Shown here: piece by piece, positions 59,724 to 64,000 of the stretch
Layout: each line of letters begins with the position of its first letter
Numbering within the stretch: the first letter of the stretch is position 1
From: Kitasatospora kifunensis
GTDB taxonomy: Bacteria > Actinomycetota > Actinomycetes > Streptomycetales > Streptomycetaceae
Direction of reading: 5' to 3'
DNA: 64,000 nucleotides
Assembly: GCF_014203855.1 (NCBI RefSeq)
Contig: NZ_JACHJV010000001.1
Span: forward strand, 2,294,001-2,358,000
Notes under the pieces: generated by a model
What the model saw: only the letters and a program-made list of their open reading frames with translations
The model's database searches: none
What the model was told of the DNA's origin: nothing
Program-made: the position numbers and the translations under genes

Positions 59724-60266
59724 CTACTCGGGCTCACTCTCCATCGCCTTGGCGGCCGCCTCGCGGATGCCGCGCTCGCGCTTGCAGACCACCGAGAAGG
59801 CGCCCGCCGCCGAGGCCACGAAGGCCAGCGCACCCAGCCACGGGCGGTTCAGGCGGTGTCCGGTCAGCTGGTCGAGCGAGTAGCAGCCGGGCCCGGCGAT
59901 CCCCAGGGCCAGGCCGCAGACGCCGAGCAGCGCCGGGTACTCGTAGCCGCCCTTGGTGGCGAAGAAACCGTGCGGGAAGTGCACCACGCTGGCGCCCACC
60001 ATGGTGCCGGCCACGATCGGCCCGGCCACCGGCGTGGCCAGTCCGGCAATCAGCAGCGCCCCGCCGCCAGCTTCACCGAGCCCGGCCGCCAGTGCGCTCT
60101 GCCCGCCGGGCTTGAATCCCATCGCCTCCATGCCGGTGGCGGTGCCCTCCAGGCCTCCGCCGCCGAACCAGCCGAAGAGCTTCTGGCTGCCGTGGGCGAA
60201 GAGCACCCCGCCGACGGCGGCACGCAGGGTGAGCAGCCCCAGGTCTGTGCGGTTGATGCAGCCCAT
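59724..60266 (-). CDS. DoxX family membrane protein
   Basis: 180 residues, four membrane helices: LGLLTLRAAVGGVLFAHGSQKLFGWFGGGGLEG is the DoxX signature (H-G-x-Q-K-L-F-G). C-terminal short charged tail. Roles range from thiol or oxidant response to quinone chemistry; not specified here. ATG 60266 has AGGAG upstream. Confidence 0.88.
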   Translation of the reverse strand: MGCINRTDLGLLTLRAAVGGVLFAHGSQKLFGWFGGGGLEGTATGMEAMGFKPGGQSALAAGLGEAGGGALLIAGLATPVAGPIVAGTMVGASVVHFPHGFFATKGGYEYPALLGVCGLALGIAGPGCYSLDQLTGHRLNRPWLGALAFVASAAGAFSVVCKRERGIREAAAKAMESEPE

Positions 60267-60491
60267 CGTGTCCTCATCTCCTCTGCCCCCGTGCGCCTTC
60301 CATCCCAGCCGACCCCCGGCGCCTCCTCGACCGGAGCAGGCCATCCGGGGGACCCCGGAGATCCGCTGCCGGGATCCGTTATTTGGGGCCAGCGGCCGGG
60401 CCGACCTGGGTGACGGGCGTCACGGTGCGGCCGCGCTGACCCGCCGGTGCGGCTGCGGCCCGGCGCGCCCGGCCTCGACCATGCTGAGGGA

Positions 60492-61133
60492 ATGTCGGTC
60501 CTCAATCTGAGCAGTGCGTTCATCACCTTCTTCGCCGTGGTCGGCCCGCCCAAGGTGCTGCTGGCCTACGCCCAGCTGAGCCGTACCCGCACCCTGCCGG
60601 AGTTGCGCCGGCTGCTGGCGGTCAGCTCGGCGCTGGCGCTGCTGGTCGGGGTGGTGATGGCGTTCAGCGCGGATGCGATCACCAACTTCTTCCACGTCAG
60701 CGACGAGTCGCTGCAGCTGGCCGGCGGGGTGATCTTCTTCCTCTACGCGGTCGGCCTGGTGCTCGGCGTGCACTTCGGCGGCACGAGCGAGGACGAGGAG
60801 GCCGGACTGGCCAACCCGCTGGCCGAGGGGGTGCGCGAGCTGCTGCTGCCGTACGTGGCGAGCCCGCTGGCCATGACGGCCGTGCTGGTGGAGTCGCTCA
60901 CCAAGGAGAACTGGGGCTGGCGGTGCACGGTGGCCGGCGCTTACGCGGCGGTGGTGGCGATCAACACCGTGTGCGTGCTGGTGCTGGCGCCGCTGCTGCG
61001 GCGCACCCACCAGACCTCACTGGAGGTGCTCTCCCGGCTGCTCGGGCTGCTGCTGGCGGCGGTCGGCGTGGAGTTGTTCCTGAACGGGCTGCACGGACTG
61101 GGCGTGCCGCTGCAGAGTTCCAGCGGGCACTGA
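60492..61133 (+). CDS. MarC family (UPF0056) membrane protein
   Basis: 213 residues, six membrane helices: SSAFITFFAVVGPPKVLLAYAQL is the MarC N-terminal signature (N/F-x-x-GPP). Central acidic loop (GTSEDEEAG). Function of MarC proteins is unsettled. ATG 60492 has GAGGG upstream. Confidence 0.85.
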   Translation: MSVLNLSSAFITFFAVVGPPKVLLAYAQLSRTRTLPELRRLLAVSSALALLVGVVMAFSADAITNFFHVSDESLQLAGGVIFFLYAVGLVLGVHFGGTSEDEEAGLANPLAEGVRELLLPYVASPLAMTAVLVESLTKENWGWRCTVAGAYAAVVAINTVCVLVLAPLLRRTHQTSLEVLSRLLGLLLAAVGVELFLNGLHGLGVPLQSSSGH

Positions 61134-61159
61134 AACCGGGGTGTGCGGGCCCGCGGGGC

Positions 61160-61594
61160 TCAGGGCGCGGTGACCGGGCGCCAGGGCACCGGGGTGGAGA
61201 GGATCATCGAGGTCGACGGCTGTCCGTAGCCGCCCAGCCGGTCGATCAGCTCCTCGAACCGGGCCATCTCCGGCACCGCCACCAGCAGCACGCAGCAGGC
61301 TCCGCCGGTCACCCGGTACAGCTGGAGCACCTCGGGCCAGGTCGCCACCGCCGGATCGCGCAGCACGCAGCGGGTGCCGTAGCACTGCACCTGCACCAGC
61401 GCGGTGATCGGCAGCCCGGCCCTGGTCAGGTCCACGTGCGCGTGGTAGCCGTCGATCACGCCGTCCGCCTCCAGTCGGCGCACCCGCTCGGCGACAGCCG
61501 GTGCCGAGAGGCTGACCCGGCGGGACAATTCGTTGTACGAGAGCCGTGCGTCGGCCTGCAGTTCGGCGAGCAGACGGCGATCAAGGGCGTCCAA
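61160..61594 (-). CDS. Lrp/AsnC family transcriptional regulator
   Basis: 144 residues. N-terminal helix-turn-helix (MDALDRRLLAELQADARLSYNELSRRVSLSAPAVAERVRRLEADGVI), linker, then a RAM/ACT-like effector domain ending near VPEMARFEELIDRLGGYG. It is divergent from the kyn operon with a palindrome between, so it probably regulates it in response to tryptophan or kynurenine. Confidence 0.92.
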   Translation of the reverse strand: MDALDRRLLAELQADARLSYNELSRRVSLSAPAVAERVRRLEADGVIDGYHAHVDLTRAGLPITALVQVQCYGTRCVLRDPAVATWPEVLQLYRVTGGACCVLLVAVPEMARFEELIDRLGGYGQPSTSMILSTPVPWRPVTAP

Positions 61595-61632
61595 AACCGC
61601 TCCTTTTCGAGTGACAGGCAGATCGGGAAAAC

Positions 61633-61650
61633 ACCTTGCGAACGCAAGGT
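61633..61650. promoter_or_regulatory. Operator palindrome ACCTTGC-GAAC-GCAAGGT
   Basis: A perfect 7+4+7 inverted repeat in the intergenic region, 39 bases upstream of the Lrp gene start and 93 bases upstream of the tryptophan dioxygenase start. Best candidate Lrp-type binding site. Confidence 0.6.
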
Positions 61651-61742
61651 CGATGACGCGATCGGGTCACCGTCACCCATTCAAGAGTGCGCGGGGCCGC
61701 CGCACAATAGTTCCCAACCAGCCACCAAGGGGGAACGAGATC

Positions 61743-62594
61743 ATGGCCCCGTCCACCGTCCAGACACCCAACCTGGCTTTCGACCCGGAGCGTGAGGGGG
61801 CGGTCGCGGACCTGCGGAGCAGCGGCGCCACCCCCTATGAGCGGTACGTCAAGCTCGACGTCCTGCACACCCTGCAGCAGCCGCGCAGCACGGTCGACGC
61901 CGAACTGTCGTTCATCATCACCACCCAGGTGATGGAGCTGCTCTTCGACCTGTTGACGCACGAATGGACGCTCACCCAGCAGGCGCTGCGGGCGGACGAC
62001 CTGCCCGGCGCGGTGGCGGCGCTGCGCCGCGGGACCCACGTCCAGGACGTGCTGAACAACTCCTGGGACCTGCTGGCCACCCTCACGCCCGTCGAGTTCA
62101 GCGCGTTCCGGCCGGTACTCGGCGAGGCCTCCGGCTTCCAGTCCTCGACCTATCTGCGGCTGGAGTTCATGCTCGGCAACAAGTCCGAGCGGCTGCTGGA
62201 GATGTACCAGGGCGCACCCAAGGTGCACGGCGAACTGTCCGACGCGCTGGCCCGGCCCAGCCTGTACGACGACGTGCTGGCCCTGCTGGCCCGCCGCGGG
62301 CTGACCGGCGAGCCGGCGGTGACGCGCGAACGCTACGAGGCCAGCGAGGAGGTCCAGGCCGCCTGGCACGCCGTCTACACCGACCCCGCCCTGAGCGAAC
62401 TGGTCGTACTGGCCGAGACGCTGCTGGATACGGCCGAGCGGGTCACCAGGTGGCGGCAGCGCCACTACGCTTCGGTGAAGCGGTCGATGGGCGCCAAGCC
62501 CGGCACGGCCGGTTCCAGCGGCCTGAGCTGGCTCAAGACGGCCGCCGACCAGGATGTCTTTCCGGAACTGTGGACCGTGCGAGGAGAGTTGTGA
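61743..62594 (+). CDS. kynA: Tryptophan 2,3-dioxygenase family protein
   Basis: 283 residues. TDO-type helical heme enzyme: ELSFIITTQVMELLFDLLTHEW, FRPVLGEASGFQSSTYLRLEFMLGNK (substrate loop), and WRQRHYASVKRSMGAKPGTAGSSGLSWL near the C-terminus (heme-binding His in RHY, GT-x-GSSG). Opens the indole ring of tryptophan to N-formylkynurenine. AGGGGG precedes ATG 61743. Coupled to kynureninase by GTGA. Confidence 0.9.
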   Translation: MAPSTVQTPNLAFDPEREGAVADLRSSGATPYERYVKLDVLHTLQQPRSTVDAELSFIITTQVMELLFDLLTHEWTLTQQALRADDLPGAVAALRRGTHVQDVLNNSWDLLATLTPVEFSAFRPVLGEASGFQSSTYLRLEFMLGNKSERLLEMYQGAPKVHGELSDALARPSLYDDVLALLARRGLTGEPAVTRERYEASEEVQAAWHAVYTDPALSELVVLAETLLDTAERVTRWRQRHYASVKRSMGAKPGTAGSSGLSWLKTAADQDVFPELWTVRGEL

Positions 62595-63841
62595 GAAACA
62601 GCCAGGTGCAGATCCCCACCTCCCGCGAGCAGTGCCTGGCCCTGGACGCCGCCGATCCGCTGGCCCCGTTCCGCACGCAGTACACGCTGCCGGCCAACGG
62701 GGTCTACCTGGACGGCAATTCGCTCGGTGTACTGCCGGTCCGCACCCCCGAGATCGTCCGCCGGACGGTCGAGGAGGAGTGGGGCCAGGATCTGATCACC
62801 AGTTGGAACAAGCACGGCTGGACCGAACTGCCGTTCGTGCTGGGCGACCGGATCGCACCGCTGATCGGCGCCGGACCGGCCGAGGTGGTGGTCTGCGACA
62901 GCGTCTCGGTCAACCTCTTCAAGGTGCTGACGGCCGCGCTGCGACTGCGGTCAGGACGGCGCACGGTGCTCGGCGAGCGGGACTCCTTCCCCACCGACCT
63001 GTACATCGCCGAGGGGGTCACCGGCCTCTTCGAGGGCGCGCGCAGCGTGCTGCTGCCCTCGCTGGACTCCGCGGACGACCTGGACGCCCACCTGGACGAA
63101 GGGGTGGCCGCCGTGGTCCTCTCCCAGGTGGACTACCGCACCGGACGGCTGCTCGACATGGGCGCGATCACCGCCAAGGTGCACGCGGCCGGTGCGCTGA
63201 TGATCTGGGACCTGTGCCACTCGGCAGGCGCGCTGCCCATCGAACTGACCACCCACCAGGTGGACTTCGCCGTCGGCTGCACCTACAAGTACCTGAACGC
63301 CGGGCCGTGCGCGCCCAGTTTCCTGTACGCCGCGCCACGCCACCACGCCGCCGTCGAACAGCCGCTCACCGGGTGGTTCGGACACGCCGCGCCGTTCGCC
63401 TTCGAGAGCGGCTACCGACCCGCCGAGGGGATCGGGCAGTTCCTCACCAGCTTCCCGCCACTGCTGGCACTGGCCGGACTGCGGGCCACCCTGGAGATCT
63501 GGGAGGACGTCGACCTGGCACAACTGCGGGCCAAGAGCCTGGCGTTGACCGGACTCTTCATCGAACAGTGCGCCGATCTCGAGGTGGTGACGCCGCGTCA
63601 GGAGAAGCTGCGCGGCAGCCAGGTGGCGATCCGGCACCAGGACGGGTTCCCCGTGGTGCAGGCGCTGATCGAGCGCGGAGTGATCGGCGACTTCCGGGCG
63701 CCGGACCTGATGCGGTTCGGCTTCACTCCGCTGTACGTGTCGTACACCGAGGTGTGGGACGCGGCCCAGGCGCTGCGCGAGGTGTTGGCGAGCGGTGAGT
63801 GGCAGGCCGAGCGGTTCGCCACCCGGGGCGCGGTGACCTGA
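62591..63841 (+). CDS. kynU: Kynureninase
   Basis: 416 residues from GTG 62591 (overlap GTGA, GAGGAG site). Fold type I PLP enzyme: VYLDGNSLGVLP, then ISWD-type region DLCHSAGALPIELTTHQVDFAVGCTYKYLNAGPCAPSFLY with the Schiff-base Lys in TYKYLN. Cleaves kynurenine to anthranilate and alanine. No kynurenine formamidase gene is between or beside the two kyn genes. Confidence 0.93.
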   Translation: MRNSQVQIPTSREQCLALDAADPLAPFRTQYTLPANGVYLDGNSLGVLPVRTPEIVRRTVEEEWGQDLITSWNKHGWTELPFVLGDRIAPLIGAGPAEVVVCDSVSVNLFKVLTAALRLRSGRRTVLGERDSFPTDLYIAEGVTGLFEGARSVLLPSLDSADDLDAHLDEGVAAVVLSQVDYRTGRLLDMGAITAKVHAAGALMIWDLCHSAGALPIELTTHQVDFAVGCTYKYLNAGPCAPSFLYAAPRHHAAVEQPLTGWFGHAAPFAFESGYRPAEGIGQFLTSFPPLLALAGLRATLEIWEDVDLAQLRAKSLALTGLFIEQCADLEVVTPRQEKLRGSQVAIRHQDGFPVVQALIERGVIGDFRAPDLMRFGFTPLYVSYTEVWDAAQALREVLASGEWQAERFATRGAVT

Positions 63842-63851
63842 GACGCGATGA

Positions 63852-63894
63852 CGAGGCCGCCCGTCCACCTGATTCGGGTGGACGGGCGGCCTCG
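63852..63894. terminator. 18-bp stem terminator after kynU
   Basis: CGAGGCCGCCCGTCCACC (63852-63869) pairs with GGTGGACGGGCGGCCTCG (63877-63894), loop of 7, followed by TTCGTTT. Strong; serves the kyn operon and possibly the convergent gene. Confidence 0.88.
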
Positions 63895-63899
63895 TTCGT

Positions 63900-63935
63900 T
63901 TCAGCGCTCCGGTTCAGCGCTCCGGTTCAGCGCTC
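63900..63935. repeat. Threefold TTCAGCGCTCCGG direct repeat
   Basis: Three near-perfect tandem copies of a 13-base unit (TTCAGCGCTCCGG) lie between the kynU terminator and the convergent gene at the window end. Confidence 0.75.
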
Positions 63936-63943
63936 CAGCCGGC

Positions 63944-64000
63944 TCAGCTGTGGCGGCCGCGGCGACGACGGTTGCCGAGCAGCAGCGCACCGGCACCGGT
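63944..64000 (-). CDS. C-terminus of a protein with a sortase/membrane-anchor tail (partial)
   Basis: The minus strand reads TGAGALLLGNRRRRGRHS and a stop. A hydrophobic stretch followed by an Arg-rich tail is the pattern of LPXTG/LAETG wall-anchored proteins or other tail-anchored secreted proteins. The rest of the gene lies beyond the window. Confidence 0.6.
   Translation of the reverse strand, partial: TGAGALLLGNRRRRGRHS

Overview
The window is very GC-rich actinomycete chromosome, almost certainly from the family Streptomycetaceae (Streptomyces, Kitasatospora or Streptacidiphilus). The support is GC-dominated codon third positions, frequent GTG starts, GTGA/ATGA gene overlaps, and typical Streptomyces families: a bifunctional RNase H/phosphatase next to zinc-ribbon and Nif3 genes, an SCO2322-type secreted protein, a Pmt mannosyltransferase, a DasR-type operator and an actinobacterial type A RNase P RNA. 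The genus cannot be fixed from sequence reading alone.

Layout. 1-9.4 kb holds housekeeping and accessory genes: methionine aminopeptidase, a primase/polymerase-like protein, a PadR repressor, an ACT-domain protein, a DUF2079 membrane protein, a hydroxymethylbilane synthase, a DUF3761 lipoprotein, a CYTH protein, a 2-hydroxyacid dehydrogenase, and an HxlR regulator beside the remnant of a decayed oxidoreductase. 9.5-11.3 kb is a pair of ESX/type VII-like proteins without a recognisable toxin. 11.3-13.1 kb is azlCD with a divergent XRE-cupin regulator. 13.1-20.6 kb has a GH25 lysozyme, rnpB on the minus strand, an MFS exporter, yaaA, and the RNase H / zinc-ribbon / Nif3 cluster.

20.9-26.3 kb is the most notable part: a compact class IV lanthipeptide locus. 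It contains a LanL synthetase with all cyclase zinc ligands, a translationally coupled prolyl-oligopeptidase-type serine peptidase, and a 47-residue precursor with a very hydrophobic Cys/Thr core, closed by a perfect 17-bp terminator stem. It is followed by a separate small gene for a 51-residue peptide with two HG(R/K)HR repeats upstream of a SAM methyltransferase, a possible second modified-peptide pair.

28-34.8 kb carries cell-envelope genes: a Pro-rich membrane protein, an amidase lipoprotein, a Gln/Pro-rich membrane protein, and a minus-strand glycosyltransferase / methyltransferase / alpha-toroid operon. 35.1-40.7 kb is a five-gene ECF transporter operon led by two anchored extracytoplasmic proteins. 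The first has the alpha/alpha-toroid type seen in cobalamin-binding transcobalamins. 40.7-50.8 kb has an orphan histidine kinase, a monooxygenase, an MFS exporter fused to a winged-helix-like tail, a GDT1-type cation exporter behind a yybP-ykoY (Mn2+) riboswitch, a FetB-like permease, Pmt, and an MFS/MarR divergent pair. 51-54 kb has a VOC protein and a secreted GH18 chitinase with a DasR-type operator. 54.2-58 kb is an ABC transporter with a coupled two-component system. 58-61 kb has Uma2, UppP, DoxX and MarC proteins. 61.2-63.8 kb is an Lrp-type regulator divergent from a tryptophan dioxygenase/kynureninase operon. The window ends inside a protein with a sortase-type C-terminal tail.

No tRNA, CRISPR array, insertion sequence or prophage was recognised. 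All family names come from reading motifs by eye; no searches were run.
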